A DNA stretch of 64,000 bases from Methylophilus rhizosphaerae (GCF_900100975.1 NZ_FNFX01000004.1:248001-312000), one strand, 5' to 3'; positions 47,254-61,365 are shown, counted from the first letter of the stretch. Notes: a model not told the origin generated them from the letters alone. Numbers and translations: made by a program.

Positions 47254-48474
47254 TTAAACGCCCAAGGCTTCGGTCCAGGCCAGGGCCTCCATATGGCACT
47301 GGTTTACCTTGTCCGGATTCAGGTGCAGCAAGTCGGCCAGTTGCAGGATCTGGTCACTATTGGCATCTTCACAGGCTTCGGTCAGTTTGAGGAAAGGCCC
47401 AAAAATACCTTCGCGTTTGGTGAGCGCTTCCATGATGGATTCCGGCAATTGCAGTTTTTCCAGCACATCTTCCATCGGCAGTTTCAGCATCACATCCAGC
47501 AGGGAAAACACACCGACCACAAACAGGTTATCGCGGTTATTTTTGTCAAAGAAAGGTTCGCCCAGCAACTCGGTCAGGCGCCCGCGCGTGATAGAGGTCT
47601 TCATCAGGGCAGGGGAAGTGCTGTTATTGCCTGCCGTGACCATGAGCAAGGTGAGCCAGCGGTATAACTGGTTACGGCCAAGAATGGTCAACGCATGCCC
47701 GATGGACTGCACTTCGCAGGATAGGCCGAAGCCGACCGAATTAATATAGCGCAATAATTTATAGCTGAGCGTGGTGTCACGTTTGAAGCCGTTTTCTATG
47801 GTTTTGTTGTCCGCTTCCTGGCTGACCAGGTTCAGCAAGTGCAACACGCCTTCAAAGCTGGGGTTGATAACTTTGGCATTCAGGTTTTCGGGCCTGGCGT
47901 AAAAATAACCCTGAAACTGCTGATAGCCGATTTCCTGCAGGCTGGTGAATTGTGCATTCTGCTCGACTCTTTCCGCAATCAGTGTGCAAGCGGGCGTCTG
48001 GTATTTTTTCAGCCAGGCCTGGGCGGTAGCCATATCAACCTCGCGCATATCCAGCTTGATATAGTCAGCCAGCGGCAGCAGGGCTTCCAGTTGCGGATAA
48101 CGTTGCGGGTTATCCAGCGCCAGGCGGAATTTGTTTGCCTTGAGTGCCTGGCAACGCGCGAGAATCTCCGGCGTCACTTCCATCTGGCGCACCAGCTCCA
48201 GCACGGTTTTTTCGGCTGGCATCAACGCCAGGAAATCACTGTTGAGCATAATGTGATCGACATTGATAAACGCCAACTGCTGACCCAGCAGCCAGCTCTC
48301 ATGCATTTCATCAATGGTGGTGGAGAGGATCCTGGCGCAAGTCTGGATATCTTCTGCGAACGGCGCATGATCGCCATGGCGGTCATTCTTGAAGAAGAAT
48401 TCGTAGCCTATGATTTCCTGTTTACCGTTAACAACAGGCTGCCGCCCGATAATGCTGTGCTGTGGAGAGGTCAT
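47254..48474 (-). CDS. EAL-like/HDOD signalling protein (YuxH/CdgJ type)
   Basis: The 406-residue protein has an N-terminal EAL-fold domain in which the EAL motif is replaced (GYEFFFK), followed by an HDOD domain (about 200-400). Because the catalytic Glu context is lost, c-di-GMP hydrolysis is unlikely and it probably acts as a binding or scaffold protein. The ATG at 48474 has GGAAG upstream; a TTG at 48489 is an alternative. Motility control is known for relatives and is only inferred here. Confidence 0.82.
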   Translation of the reverse strand: MTSPQHSIIGRQPVVNGKQEIIGYEFFFKNDRHGDHAPFAEDIQTCARILSTTIDEMHESWLLGQQLAFINVDHIMLNSDFLALMPAEKTVLELVRQMEVTPEILARCQALKANKFRLALDNPQRYPQLEALLPLADYIKLDMREVDMATAQAWLKKYQTPACTLIAERVEQNAQFTSLQEIGYQQFQGYFYARPENLNAKVINPSFEGVLHLLNLVSQEADNKTIENGFKRDTTLSYKLLRYINSVGFGLSCEVQSIGHALTILGRNQLYRWLTLLMVTAGNNSTSPALMKTSITRGRLTELLGEPFFDKNNRDNLFVVGVFSLLDVMLKLPMEDVLEKLQLPESIMEALTKREGIFGPFLKLTEACEDANSDQILQLADLLHLNPDKVNQCHMEALAWTEALGV

Positions 48475-48650
48475 GACTGCTTCCGCCAATGTTCAAGTTT
48501 CATTTTTAGTATTTTACCGACCAGCACCATCATAAAGCCTGGACATGAAAATCAATAGTGAAAGCAATCAGCATAATCAAGGATTGTTTCCTGATTTGGA
48601 TATATGCCAGCCATTTACCCGCGCGCTCCCAAGCTTTCAGCATCATCCCT

Positions 48651-48656
48651 TATAAT
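48651..48656 (+). promoter_or_regulatory. -10 element of the MFS gene
   Basis: A perfect TATAAT lies 38 bases before the TTG at 48694 and downstream of the in-frame ATG at 48604. It therefore argues for the later start. No good -35 is seen. Confidence 0.35.
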
Positions 48657-48693
48657 ACGCATCCGTGTTTCATTTGTCAGTTTGGAAGTTGTA

Positions 48694-49887
48694 TTGCCAG
48701 CAGTTAAAAACAAAGACGGGCTGTCGCACGAACATGGCAACCTGCAAATGTGGGGATCTGTCGCCACCATCGCCATCGGTAGCTTTGCCTATGTCACAGC
48801 TGAATTTATTCCGGTAGGAGTACTGCCCGCCATCGCCAGCAGTTTCAGTATCACTACCGGCGACGCCGGCCTGATGCTGACCATGCCCGGCCTGTTAGCC
48901 GCACTGGGTGCGCCATGTGTATTATTGCTGGCAGGCAATTTGAACCGCCGCATCGCCGTGCTGGCATTATGTTCGCTGCTGGTGATTGCCTGTGGCATTT
49001 CCGCAGTGGCCACCCAATATGCCTGGATGCTGTTTTCCCGCTGTTTATTCGGCTTTGGCCTGGGCGGCTTCTGGTCGCTGGCCATCGCACTGGCACCGTC
49101 GCTGGTGCCTAAGGAAATGGTGACAAAAGCCACCGCCGCCATTTTTGCCGGGTTCAGCGTGGCGCTGATTGTGGGTGTGCCCATCGGGACATTTGTGGCG
49201 GAAGTCTGGAACTGGCGCGCAACGTTTGTGGTGGTCGGGTTAATGGGTTTGCTCACCGTGATCGCGCAATACTTTTTCCTGCCCTCATTACCGGCAAAAT
49301 CCAGGTTGAGTGTGGCGGATATCGTCGCTTTCTGCCGTCCGTCCAGCGCCAGAATCAGTATCCTGCTGATTGTGCTCGCCTTTATCGGCCATTTTGCGAC
49401 CTATACCTTTGTCGCCCCACTATTACATCACGCCGGTGTTAATGGTGAAGGTATCACATTGGTCCTGCTGGGTTTTGGCCTGATTTGCTTTTTCGCCAAC
49501 CTGATCATCGCCAGGATATTACCGAACCAACTGTATCGCCTGCTGATCGCCAACATGCTGACCGCGGCCATTGCCTTGCTGTCTTTCCTGCTGTTTGCCG
49601 ATTTTGCCACACCGGTCGTTCTTGCCATTGCCGCATGGGCGTTTGCCTGGGGGTCATTACCCCTATGCCTGACCGCCTTCCACCGCAAAGTACCCACCCC
49701 CAATGAAGAGGCTTCCTCAGTGGTGTTTGTGGTGACGGCACAGGTAGCGATTGCTGCCGGTTCCGGCTTTGGCGGCAGTATCGTCGATCACTGGGGTTTG
49801 CTGGCTGTCTTTGTGGTCGGTGGTTGTATTTACCTGGCTGCGATAGGCTTTGTGGTAGGGCAAGGCAAGCAGAAGGTAGAGGCGTAG
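48694..49887 (+). CDS. MFS exporter of the DHA1/NepI-like group
   Basis: The protein has 12 hydrophobic helices and the MFS motif A-like GNLNRRIAVL after helix 2. It resembles drug/sugar/nucleoside efflux permeases. I choose the TTG at 48694 (LPAVKNKDGL), giving 397 residues, because it has GGAAG at good spacing, a TATAAT upstream, and a normal short tail before helix 1. The open frame extends to an ATG at 48604. The substrate is unknown. Confidence 0.82.
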   Translation: MPAVKNKDGLSHEHGNLQMWGSVATIAIGSFAYVTAEFIPVGVLPAIASSFSITTGDAGLMLTMPGLLAALGAPCVLLLAGNLNRRIAVLALCSLLVIACGISAVATQYAWMLFSRCLFGFGLGGFWSLAIALAPSLVPKEMVTKATAAIFAGFSVALIVGVPIGTFVAEVWNWRATFVVVGLMGLLTVIAQYFFLPSLPAKSRLSVADIVAFCRPSSARISILLIVLAFIGHFATYTFVAPLLHHAGVNGEGITLVLLGFGLICFFANLIIARILPNQLYRLLIANMLTAAIALLSFLLFADFATPVVLAIAAWAFAWGSLPLCLTAFHRKVPTPNEEASSVVFVVTAQVAIAAGSGFGGSIVDHWGLLAVFVVGGCIYLAAIGFVVGQGKQKVEA

Positions 49888-49935
49888 CTTTTCACCCTTA
49901 TTCTCGGCAAACACATATGGCCTACACATCGGACT

Positions 49936-50577
49936 TCATTCTTTCCAGGCTGAACATCTGATCACATTGCAGAAATTACCCTTGTGAAAGTGCGGTTCCT
50001 TGTCAGCAATAACATCAGCTTTCACATTACCGAATGTCGTCTGAGGCTTATGTTTAATCCCCTCATAAAACGCTTGAATGATCGCCTCTTTGAACTGCGT
50101 CCCTCTCGGGTATGCCTGAACAACTGCTTCACGGACCGCATCACTGTATTGCGTATAAGTAAGTCCTAACACATCCATTTCGACACCCGCAGTCACTAAT
50201 GCAATCAGTGGATCCATGTGCTCAGGAATGCCCGGCGTCGTATGCAGCGCAATGCCTGTCCAGACTTTATCAATATCCTGTTGATGAATACCATGTTGCA
50301 GCAGAAAATCTCTGGCGGCATTGGCACCATCAACCTCAAAACGTAAATTACTACTACTATGTTGGATTGTCAGCCCCATATCGTGGAACATGCAACCGCA
50401 ATACAACAGCTCGGCATCAAATTTCAACCCACGCTGCTGGCCAGCCAGTGCGGCAAAGTAATAGACACGGCTTGAATGATTGAATAGTAATTCTGATTCT
50501 GTGTCCCGCACGACCTGTGAGATTTCGCGTGCCAGCTGACTGTCTGGAATACTGACTCCCTCAATAATAAGTGACAT
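49936..50577 (-). CDS. HD-domain hydrolase (cyanamide hydratase-like)
   Basis: This 213-residue protein has the HD metal ligands HSSRVY (His34) and FHDMG (His-Asp near 64-65), then RFEVDGANAARDFL and ALHTTPG. The pattern resembles the cyanamide hydratase (DDI2/DDI3) branch of HD proteins. The ATG is preceded by GGAG. It is divergent from a GlxA-type regulator, which may control it. Confidence 0.75.
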   Translation of the reverse strand: MSLIIEGVSIPDSQLAREISQVVRDTESELLFNHSSRVYYFAALAGQQRGLKFDAELLYCGCMFHDMGLTIQHSSSNLRFEVDGANAARDFLLQHGIHQQDIDKVWTGIALHTTPGIPEHMDPLIALVTAGVEMDVLGLTYTQYSDAVREAVVQAYPRGTQFKEAIIQAFYEGIKHKPQTTFGNVKADVIADKEPHFHKGNFCNVIRCSAWKE

Positions 50578-50698
50578 GATGAGCTCCGGTTAAAAGGAAC
50601 TCCATTGTATTGATATGCCATCATGGCCTCAATTGACTTTTTACGTTATTTAGTGCCATTATGCTTATCATCTACCCTCCACTGGATTGAGATCAGAG

Positions 50699-51664
50699 AT
50701 GACGAAATTAATTGGCATGCTGGCTTTACCAGGAGTACAGCTATTAGACGTCGCAGGCCCATTGGACGTATTTGCACAAGCGAATCATGAAGCAAGGAAA
50801 ACCGTCTATACCCTGCAAGTGCTGTCGATCAGCAAAGATCCAGTGACCAGCTCATCAGGTATTAAAATCCATACTGATCAAGTGATTCCCCACGCAGACT
50901 GCAAATTTGACACGTTATTGCTGGCAGGGGGGCCAAATGCAAAAGATATCCATTTAACTTCAGCCATTATTGCGTGGATTATTGATGCAAGCAGGCATAG
51001 TCGGAGATATGGTTCGGTATGCACAGGTGCTTTTCATTTAGCGTCCACTGGCCTACTTGAAGGTCGCCACATTACCACGCACTGGGCTGCTGCCGATGAC
51101 CTTGTAGCACGCTATCCTGGCATTCGTATAGATAAAGACGCCATGTATATCAAGGATGGCAAATTAAGAACTGCTGCAGGTGTGACTGCCGGCATGGATA
51201 TGGCCCTGGCATTGGTCGAAGAAGACTTAGGCCGTGATATTGCCCTCAGGGTTTCTGAACAGTTGGTAATGTATTTTAAGCGGCCAGGCGGGCAGTTACA
51301 GTTCAGCAGAAAGACAGAAAATTTACCTGCTGTCAGATCGGTCATTCAAGAACTGCAAAGATGGGTATCCGCCAACCCCTCCATCAATCACTCTGTTGAA
51401 AATATGGCTAAGCATACCGGCATGAGTAAACGACATTTTTCCAGGGTATTTTTGGAAGAGATTGGCATGACACCTGCGGAATGGGTGGAAATTACCCGGG
51501 TAGAGGCGGCCAAGCATTTACTGCAAAATGGCCATGACACGCCTAAATCTGTCGCCTTCAAATGTGGATTTGCAAATGCAGACACCTTAAGAAGAAGCTT
51601 TAAGAAACATGTCGGACTGACACCCGCAGAGTTTAAACGCCACTACCCTTTATCCGCAGAATAA
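50699..51664 (+). CDS. GlxA-family transcriptional regulator (DJ-1/PfpI plus AraC HTH)
   Basis: The 321-residue protein has an N-terminal DJ-1/PfpI domain (about 1-190, nucleophile-elbow Cys in YGSVCTGAF) and a C-terminal AraC-type double HTH (SVENMAKHTGMSKRHFSRVF, then VAFKCGFANADTLRRSFKK). The Cys is retained, so ligand binding or residual enzyme activity is possible. It is divergent from the HD hydrolase gene. An in-frame codon at 50687 is less likely as a start. Confidence 0.88.
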   Translation: MTKLIGMLALPGVQLLDVAGPLDVFAQANHEARKTVYTLQVLSISKDPVTSSSGIKIHTDQVIPHADCKFDTLLLAGGPNAKDIHLTSAIIAWIIDASRHSRRYGSVCTGAFHLASTGLLEGRHITTHWAAADDLVARYPGIRIDKDAMYIKDGKLRTAAGVTAGMDMALALVEEDLGRDIALRVSEQLVMYFKRPGGQLQFSRKTENLPAVRSVIQELQRWVSANPSINHSVENMAKHTGMSKRHFSRVFLEEIGMTPAEWVEITRVEAAKHLLQNGHDTPKSVAFKCGFANADTLRRSFKKHVGLTPAEFKRHYPLSAE

Positions 51665-51671
51665 ATAATTG

Positions 51672-51995
51672 CTAAACGAAAATATCAATCTGAGCCGGAG
51701 GTTTGTCATTGTGCATAGAAGTATTTTGTACTGGCTTTGCTTGTTGACTACTGTTTTTTGTAGCCGCCTGTTGAATTAAGTACTCCAGTCTATCCTGAGT
51801 GATCTGGATTTTCATTTGGATACTTTTTGCACGTGCCATTGTTTTTTCTGAAGGATTATTTAAAACATCCTTCAACTCTTGCGTTAGCTCTGCCAGCTTT
51901 TGTTTCAGGCCAGCGATAGTGCTGTCATTACCTGGAGATTGTGGTCCATGCCCATCGATTGGAAGAGAACCACCATGAACAGAAATTGAAGCCAT
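51672..51995 (-). CDS. FlxA-like small protein
   Basis: This 107-residue protein has a disordered start, a central coiled coil (about 28-75, IAGLKQKLAELTQELKDVL, then QMKIQITQDRLEYLIQQ) and a hydrophilic tail. This matches the FlxA-like family, whose function is unclear. It has a good AAGGATG ribosome site. It ends 7 bases after the GlxA gene, convergent. Confidence 0.6.
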   Translation of the reverse strand: MASISVHGGSLPIDGHGPQSPGNDSTIAGLKQKLAELTQELKDVLNNPSEKTMARAKSIQMKIQITQDRLEYLIQQAATKNSSQQAKPVQNTSMHNDKPPAQIDIFV

Positions 51996-52060
51996 ATGTC
52001 GTCATCCTTTTTATAATAATTTATAAAATATGACTCTTTATCTGTATATTCAGACGTTTC

Positions 52061-52195
52061 TTGAGGTCTTATGACACGCCAAAAGAGGACAAACTCCGTC
52101 AGTTGGATTTAAATGCCGGAGAAAGAAAGATTTTCTACTTTATAGAATACGCTTTAGCAGCGACGGCTGATAAATATCAGGAAATTCAGGGTTAG
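52061..52195 (+). pseudogene. Short coding remnant or very small ORF
   Basis: An open frame of 44 codons from a TTG at 52061 ends LDLNAGERKIFYFIEYALAA, TADKYQEIQG, stop. It looks protein-like in composition, but the frame has no ATG or ribosome site and stops upstream. It may be the 3' remnant of a lost gene. It fills part of the 256-base gap 51996-52251. Confidence 0.25.
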
Positions 52196-52242
52196 CCAGG
52201 ATAAACAAAAGACTAACCCTTAGTTTGACAAAAGAAACTAAG
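52189..52242 (-). terminator. Two adjacent hairpins after glmS
   Basis: CTTAGTTT...AAACTAAG (52219-52242) and GGGTTAG...CTAACCC (52189-52219) follow the glmS stop closely. Neither has a following U-run, so they may stabilise the 3' end rather than terminate. Confidence 0.35.
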
Positions 52243-52251
52243 AATTGCGTG

Positions 52252-54087
52252 TTATTCCACCGTCACGCTCTTAGCCAGGTTACGCGGTTTATCAACGTCT
52301 GTACCTTTAAGCAGGGCAGCATGGTAAGCCAGTAGCTGTACCGGAATCACATGCAATACCGGGGACAATACACCGACATGGCGCGGGGTGCGGATGACAT
52401 GCACGCCTTCGGATGCATTAAAGTGGCTGTCAGCATCGGCAAACACAAATAACTCGCCACCGCGGGCTTTGACTTCCTGCATATTGGATTTCACTTTCTC
52501 CAGCAGGGCGTCATTTGGTGCAATCACCACCACCGGCATATTGCTGTCCACCAGCGCCAGCGGGCCATGTTTCAATTCACCGGCCGGATAGGCCTCGGCA
52601 TGGATATAGGAAATCTCCTTGAGCTTGAGTGCGCCTTCCATGGCAATCGGGAAATGTATACCACGCCCAAGGAACAGGGCATGTTCCTTATCACCGAAGC
52701 GGGCAGCCCATTCGCGGATTTGTGGTTCCAGGTTAAGCGCAATCTGTACGCTGCTGGTGAGTTGGCGTAAATCTGTGAGATAAGCCTGTTCCTGCGTGTC
52801 TGCCAACAAGCCACGTTCTTTTGCGAGAGTGACCGAAAGCACGAACAGCGCGATCAATTGCGTGGTGAAGGCTTTAGTACTGGCAACACCGATTTCTGCG
52901 CCGGCACGGGTATAGAACACCAGCGAAGATGCACGTGGAATCGCGCTTTCCTGCACGTTACAAATCGCCAGGCTATGCGGGTGGCCCAGCTTCTGCGCAT
53001 GTTTGAGCGCTTCCATGGTGTCCAGTGTTTCGCCGGATTGCGAGATGGTGACTACTAATTGTTTGGGATTAGGTACGGATTCACGGTAGCGGTATTCGCT
53101 GGCAATTTCGACCGAGGTTGGAATTCTGGCAATGCTTTCCAGCCAGTATTTGGCGGTCAGGCCAGCATAGTAGCTGGTACCAGCTGCCAGGATCAGTACA
53201 CTGTCTATCTCCTTGAGGATCGCTGCTGCCTGCGTACCGAACAGTTCGGTCCTGAAGGCACCATCATCAATCAGCGCTTCAATAGTGTCGCTGATCGCAC
53301 GTGGCTGCTCGTGGATTTCCTTCTGCATAAAGTGACTGTAAGGACCCAACTCCAGCGAGGCCAGAGATACATCACTCATATGCACTTTGCGTTGCACGAT
53401 TTCACCTTGCTGGTCATAAATGACTACCGCATCGGTTTGCAAAGTCGCGACATCGCCATCTTCCAGGTAAATCACTTTGCGCGTGGCAGATAACACGGCA
53501 GAAACGTCTGACGCCACAAAATTTTCGCCTTCACCCAGGCCGATCAGCAAAGGACAACCCAGCCGTGCAACCACCATCTGCTGTGGGTTATCCAGGGCAA
53601 TCACGCTGATGGCGTAGGCACCGGTCAGTTCGGCAATCGCCTGTTTCACGGCGACCAGTAAATCCCGGCTTTGCTGATAATAGTAATGCACCAAGTGAGC
53701 AATCACTTCGGTATCGGTTTGCGAATAAAACTGGTAACCCAGCGTTTTCAGGCGATCGCGTTGCTCGTCGTGGTTTTCGATAATGCCGTTGTGCACCACC
53801 GCGATATGGGCATCCGTTTGTGAGGGCGATACATGCGGGTGCGCATTCTGCTCGGTGACACCGCCATGCGTGGCCCAGCGCGTATGGCCAATGCCGATCT
53901 GGCTGTGCATGCCTTGCGCTTTGAGTTGCAGTTCGGCGACCCGGCCGACTGCACGTGCGCGCTCTATGCTTTGGTTAAGAATCGCAATCCCGGCCGAGTC
54001 GTAACCACGATATTCCAGCCGGCTTAAGCCTTCAATCAGGAGAGGGACGATATTTCTGTTTGAAACCGCACCGACAATGCCACACAT
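52252..54087 (-). CDS. glmS: Glutamine:fructose-6-phosphate aminotransferase
   Basis: GlmS makes glucosamine-6-phosphate for peptidoglycan and LPS. The 611-residue protein has the N-terminal nucleophile Cys2 (MCGIVGA), the glutaminase domain (about 1-240), and two SIS isomerase domains ending in KSVTVE. It lies 4 bases after glmU in one operon. No glmS ribozyme is seen. Confidence 0.95.
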   Translation of the reverse strand: MCGIVGAVSNRNIVPLLIEGLSRLEYRGYDSAGIAILNQSIERARAVGRVAELQLKAQGMHSQIGIGHTRWATHGGVTEQNAHPHVSPSQTDAHIAVVHNGIIENHDEQRDRLKTLGYQFYSQTDTEVIAHLVHYYYQQSRDLLVAVKQAIAELTGAYAISVIALDNPQQMVVARLGCPLLIGLGEGENFVASDVSAVLSATRKVIYLEDGDVATLQTDAVVIYDQQGEIVQRKVHMSDVSLASLELGPYSHFMQKEIHEQPRAISDTIEALIDDGAFRTELFGTQAAAILKEIDSVLILAAGTSYYAGLTAKYWLESIARIPTSVEIASEYRYRESVPNPKQLVVTISQSGETLDTMEALKHAQKLGHPHSLAICNVQESAIPRASSLVFYTRAGAEIGVASTKAFTTQLIALFVLSVTLAKERGLLADTQEQAYLTDLRQLTSSVQIALNLEPQIREWAARFGDKEHALFLGRGIHFPIAMEGALKLKEISYIHAEAYPAGELKHGPLALVDSNMPVVVIAPNDALLEKVKSNMQEVKARGGELFVFADADSHFNASEGVHVIRTPRHVGVLSPVLHVIPVQLLAYHAALLKGTDVDKPRNLAKSVTVE

Positions 54088-54091
54088 ACGC

Positions 54092-55462
54092 TTATTTTTT
54101 CACCTTTTGCGGACGTTTCCATCCCTGAATTGACCGTTGTTCACGCGCACGGCAGAGCGTCAAACTCTCTGGCGGCACATCTTTGGTAATGGTTGAGCCT
54201 GCCGCAATGGTGGCCCCTTTGCCCACTGTGACCGGTGCAACCAGTTGTGTATCCGAACCGACAAAGACATCATCCTCGATAATGGTTTTATGTTTGTTCA
54301 CACCGTCATAATTACAAGTGATGGTGCCCGCACCGATATTCACATTGGCACCGATGCTGGCATCACCGACATAGGTCAAATGATTAACCTTGCTGCCCAG
54401 TCCAACCGTGGCATTCTTGATCTCAACAAAATTGCCGACATGCGTTTCTGCAGCCAACTGCGTGCCTGGACGCAAACGCGCAAACGGGCCGATTTTGCTG
54501 TCAGGACCAATCTTGGCATCATCAATATGCGTAAATGCTGCCAGACGTGTGCCTTTGGCAATCACCGCATTCTTAATCACACAATGAGGGCCAATCTGTA
54601 CCTCGTCCTCCAGCGTCACGTCGCCTTCAAACACACAGTTCACATCAATCGATACATCGCGGCCGCAGTTCAGTGTGCCACGGATATCAATGCGCTGCGC
54701 ATCAAGCAAAGTCACACCCTGGATCATCAGCGTTGTTGCCTGGCGCAGCTGGTACTCACGCTCTATCTGTTGCAAGTCCAGCTTGGAGTTAATGCCTGTC
54801 ACTGACCAGACATCAGCAACCACATGTGGCAACACCGCAAGACCTTCATGGACGGAGAGGGCGATGATATCGGTTAAATAATATTCCTGTTGCGCATTCT
54901 GGTTGCTGATCTTGCCCAGCCAGGATTTGAGCTGTGCATTCGGCATCGCCATAATACCGGTATTGACTTCCTGTATGGCACGTTGCGCTGCACTGGCATC
55001 TTTATGCTCGACAATCGCGACCACTTCATTCGCCTCATTGCGCACGATTCGGCCATAACCAGCCGCGTCATCCTTGATAAAGGTCTGTACGACCAGATGC
55101 TGGTCAGCCTGTGCCAGCATCTGCCTGCACACCTCTACATCCACCAGGGGTACATCGCCCAGCAGGATCAGGGTTTTTCCCTGTGCCGGTAAATGGGGCA
55201 AGGCTTGTTGCACGGCATGACCGGTGCCGAGTTGATCCGCCTGCAACACCCAGTGTAAATCGTCACCAGGGGTTTGTTGTTGCACTTGTTCGCCACCAAA
55301 GCCATACACCACAATGATCTTTTGCGGATTGAGCTGGCGCGCAGCATCAACCACATGCTGCAGAATCGGCTTGCCACCTACAGCATGCAACACTTTGGGC
55401 AGGTCGGAGCGCATGCGGGTGCCTTTACCCGCCGCCAGGATAATGATGTTCAATGCATTCAT
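54092..55462 (-). CDS. glmU: Bifunctional GlcN-1-P acetyltransferase/GlcNAc-1-P uridyltransferase
   Basis: GlmU makes UDP-GlcNAc. The 456-residue protein has an N-terminal nucleotidyltransferase ([18 protein letters not shown]) and a C-terminal left-handed beta-helix with hexapeptide repeats (about 250-440). It is the first gene of the glmU-glmS operon and lies just past the atp operon terminator. Confidence 0.95.
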   Translation of the reverse strand: MNALNIIILAAGKGTRMRSDLPKVLHAVGGKPILQHVVDAARQLNPQKIIVVYGFGGEQVQQQTPGDDLHWVLQADQLGTGHAVQQALPHLPAQGKTLILLGDVPLVDVEVCRQMLAQADQHLVVQTFIKDDAAGYGRIVRNEANEVVAIVEHKDASAAQRAIQEVNTGIMAMPNAQLKSWLGKISNQNAQQEYYLTDIIALSVHEGLAVLPHVVADVWSVTGINSKLDLQQIEREYQLRQATTLMIQGVTLLDAQRIDIRGTLNCGRDVSIDVNCVFEGDVTLEDEVQIGPHCVIKNAVIAKGTRLAAFTHIDDAKIGPDSKIGPFARLRPGTQLAAETHVGNFVEIKNATVGLGSKVNHLTYVGDASIGANVNIGAGTITCNYDGVNKHKTIIEDDVFVGSDTQLVAPVTVGKGATIAAGSTITKDVPPESLTLCRAREQRSIQGWKRPQKVKK

Positions 55463-55512
55463 TCCGCTATTTTAGCTTAGAAACAAACCAGGCGGCACGT
55501 TCGCCCGGAAAC

Positions 55513-55538
55513 AAAAAAGGCGGCTCTAGAGCCGCCTG
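55513..55538 (-). terminator. Terminator of the atp operon
   Basis: AGGCGGCTC and GAGCCGCCT form a 9-bp stem with a 2-base TA at the centre, followed on the reverse strand by six Ts. It lies about 22 bases past the atpC stop. Confidence 0.88.
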
Positions 55539-55559
55539 CCGCCTTATTTTGTGTGTTGC

Positions 55560-55985
55560 CTAGTGCACGGATTTGCGCAATTTCTGGATTGCCTGGATCT
55601 GTGCCACAGCTTCCGCCAGTTCTGCCTGGGCCGCTGCATAGTCAATCTCGGCAGAACGGTTTCTCAGCGCTTCTTCAGCCGCTTCTTTTGCAGCAATGGC
55701 TTTCGCTTCATCCAGATCCTGGCCACGAATCGCTGTATCAGCCAGTACGGTAATGATGCCAGGCTGTACTTCCAGCATGCCGCCGGAAATAAAAATCACA
55801 GTTTCATCTTTACCTTCAGATTGCTGGATACGCAACGCACCTGGCTTGATGGTCGTAATCATCGGAGCGTGGTTAGGATAAATACCCACTTCACCACCAC
55901 CCGCTGGTGCGACAACGAATTCAGCTTCACCGGAGAAGATGGATTCTTCGGCGCTCACTACATCGATATGCACTGTATTTGCCAT
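55560..55985 (-). CDS. atpC: ATP synthase F1 epsilon subunit
   Basis: This 141-residue protein has the N-terminal beta-sandwich ([35 protein letters not shown]) and a C-terminal helical pair that can block rotation. It is the last gene of the atp operon. Confidence 0.94.
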   Translation of the reverse strand: MANTVHIDVVSAEESIFSGEAEFVVAPAGGGEVGIYPNHAPMITTIKPGALRIQQSEGKDETVIFISGGMLEVQPGIITVLADTAIRGQDLDEAKAIAAKEAAEEALRNRSAEIDYAAAQAELAEAVAQIQAIQKLRKSVH

Positions 55986-56052
55986 AATGTTCTCTTTTCT
56001 ATATCACTGAAAGAAACAAGCAGATGATCACCACCTGCTTGTATCGCATGCA

Positions 56053-57498
<1,446 letters not shown>

Positions 57499-57553
57499 CT
57501 AACTGTATGAGTCAGATCTAATTGAATTCTTTCACTATGCTTTAAAGCATGCC

Positions 57554-58423
57554 TTAGGATGAAACCGCTGCTGCGCCGCCGACGATTTCTGAAATCTCTT
57601 TGGTAATCGCAGCCTGACGGGCTTTGTTGTATACCAGTTTCAGTTCGCCGATCACGCTCTTCGCGTTGTCGGAAGCAGACTTCATCGCCACCATACGTGC
57701 AGATTGCTCTGACGCCATGTTTTCGGCCACTGCGTTGTAAATCAGTGACTCGATATAACGCGTCATCAACTCATCTACCACTGGTTTAGCTTCTGGCTCA
57801 TAGATGTAATCCCAATGGCCGTTAGGGCTGCCCAGTTGCTCGCCAGACAATGGCAGCAGTTGCTGCATGGTCGGCTCTTGCTTCATGGTATTGATGAACT
57901 TGGTATAGCAGATGTAAAGCTGATCAATTTCACCGGCAATGTACGCATCCAGCATCACTTTGATGCTACCGATCAGTTTTTCCAGATGCGGTGTATCGCC
58001 CAGACCTGTGATGTGAGATTTCACCTGTGCGCCAATACGGTTCATAAAGCCATAGCCTTTATTACCGATCGCGCTGACGCTGATGCCTTTGCCTTCAGCT
58101 TCCCAGGCTTTCATCTGGTTCAGGGACAAACGCAATACGTTGGTATTCAAACCACCGCACAGGCCTTTGTCAGAACTGACCACAATCAGGCCAACATTTT
58201 TCACCACATCACGTTTGATCAGAAACGGATGACGATACTCAGATTGTGCAAAGGAGAGGTGAGCCGCCACGTTGCGGATTTTTTCCGCATACGGACGGGA
58301 AGCACGCATTCTGTCCTGCGCTTTACGCATTTTAGAAGCGGCTACCATCTCCATCGCCTTGGTGATCTTGCGTGTATTTTCTACACTCTTGATCTTGGTT
58401 CTAATCTCTTTACTACCTGCCAT
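57554..58423 (-). CDS. atpG: ATP synthase F1 gamma subunit
   Basis: This 289-residue central-stalk protein starts [24 protein letters not shown] and ends with the conserved [18 protein letters not shown] coiled-coil tail. The [11 protein letters not shown] block is typical. Confidence 0.95.
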   Translation of the reverse strand: MAGSKEIRTKIKSVENTRKITKAMEMVAASKMRKAQDRMRASRPYAEKIRNVAAHLSFAQSEYRHPFLIKRDVVKNVGLIVVSSDKGLCGGLNTNVLRLSLNQMKAWEAEGKGISVSAIGNKGYGFMNRIGAQVKSHITGLGDTPHLEKLIGSIKVMLDAYIAGEIDQLYICYTKFINTMKQEPTMQQLLPLSGEQLGSPNGHWDYIYEPEAKPVVDELMTRYIESLIYNAVAENMASEQSARMVAMKSASDNAKSVIGELKLVYNKARQAAITKEISEIVGGAAAVSS

Positions 58424-58452
58424 ATTAGGTTCCTAAGTCGAAGTGTCAGAGA

Positions 58453-59994
<1,542 letters not shown>

Positions 59995-60010
59995 TTAAAT
60001 CTCCTATGCC

Positions 60011-60547
60011 TTATGCTGTTAGCGTATAGGCTAAATTTTGTAACTGACCTTGGACAGACGCGTCGATGACGGTGTCGCCAACAATAATTTTGATGCCGCC
60101 GATGATTTCCGGATCTACGGAAACGCTTGCTTCAATTTTCTTGCCGAACTTGGCTTCCAGACGTTTGACCAAATCTTTAGACTGCGCAGCTGTCAGTTTC
60201 GCAGCAGCAATAATTTGAGCGTCCAGTGTGCCTTCATCTTGCGCTTTCAAAGCCTCAAAAGCTTCAGCAATGGCAGGCAATAAGGATAAACGGCCATACT
60301 CAACCAGAACCTTGATTAAATTTTGCCCATGATCGTTAAGATTGTCGCCACTTACCTTGAGGAATGCTGCTTCAATATCCGCTGCATTCAGTTTAGGGTT
60401 ATCAATCAAAGTTTTCATTTGCGCATCTGCAGCAATTGCCGCAGCAAATGCCAGCATTTCAGACCATTTTGCCAGTGCCTTTTTCTCTTTGCCCAGTTTA
60501 TAGGTGGCTACGGCATAAGGTCGTGCAATGGTTGAGAGTTCAGCCAT
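60011..60547 (-). CDS. atpH: ATP synthase F1 delta subunit
   Basis: This 178-residue peripheral-stalk protein (STIARPYAVATYKLG start, GGIKIIVGDTVIDASVQGQL end) links alpha to the b dimer. Confidence 0.94.
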   Translation of the reverse strand: MAELSTIARPYAVATYKLGKEKKALAKWSEMLAFAAAIAADAQMKTLIDNPKLNAADIEAAFLKVSGDNLNDHGQNLIKVLVEYGRLSLLPAIAEAFEALKAQDEGTLDAQIIAAAKLTAAQSKDLVKRLEAKFGKKIEASVSVDPEIIGGIKIIVGDTVIDASVQGQLQNLAYTLTA

Positions 60548-60556
60548 GTTTTATCC

Positions 60557-61027
60557 TTATAGTTCCGCAGCAAGTTTAGACAACATATCGCTATGTGCTT
60601 TGGCGTCGATCTCTTTACGCAGGATTTTTTCTGCACCGGCCACAGCCAGTGTAGAGACTTGTGCGCGCAAACCTTCTTTAGCGCGGTTCACTTCCTGATC
60701 GATCTCGGCTTTTGCACCAGCAATGATGCGATCACCTTCAGCTTTGGCGTTTGCCTTGGCTTCATCGATGATTTGTGCAGCGCGTTTTTCAGCTTGCCCA
60801 ATGATCTCACTTGCTTTTTGTTTTGCTTCGTTCAGTGTGCTCTCAGATTTCTTGGCAGCCACTTCCAAGGCACTTTTGCCTTCTTGTGCAGCAGCCAAAC
60901 CGTCTGCGATTTCCTTCTGGCGTGTTTCAATCGCTTTTAACAGCGGTGGCCAAATGAATTTCACTGTGAACCAAATCAACACTGCAAATGCGATAGCTTG
61001 CGCGATGAGTGTGAAATTAATATTCAT
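60557..61027 (-). CDS. atpF: ATP synthase F0 b subunit
   Basis: This 156-residue protein has one N-terminal membrane helix ([24 protein letters not shown] region) and a long polar right-handed coiled coil. It is the stator stalk. Confidence 0.94.
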   Translation of the reverse strand: MNINFTLIAQAIAFAVLIWFTVKFIWPPLLKAIETRQKEIADGLAAAQEGKSALEVAAKKSESTLNEAKQKASEIIGQAEKRAAQIIDEAKANAKAEGDRIIAGAKAEIDQEVNRAKEGLRAQVSTLAVAGAEKILRKEIDAKAHSDMLSKLAAEL

Positions 61028-61092
61028 TTTTGATCCATCTTACTGGGTTGTTGAAAGGTTTAAGTCATTACTTAAACCCTACCGGACGTTAA

Positions 61093-61365
<273 letters not shown>

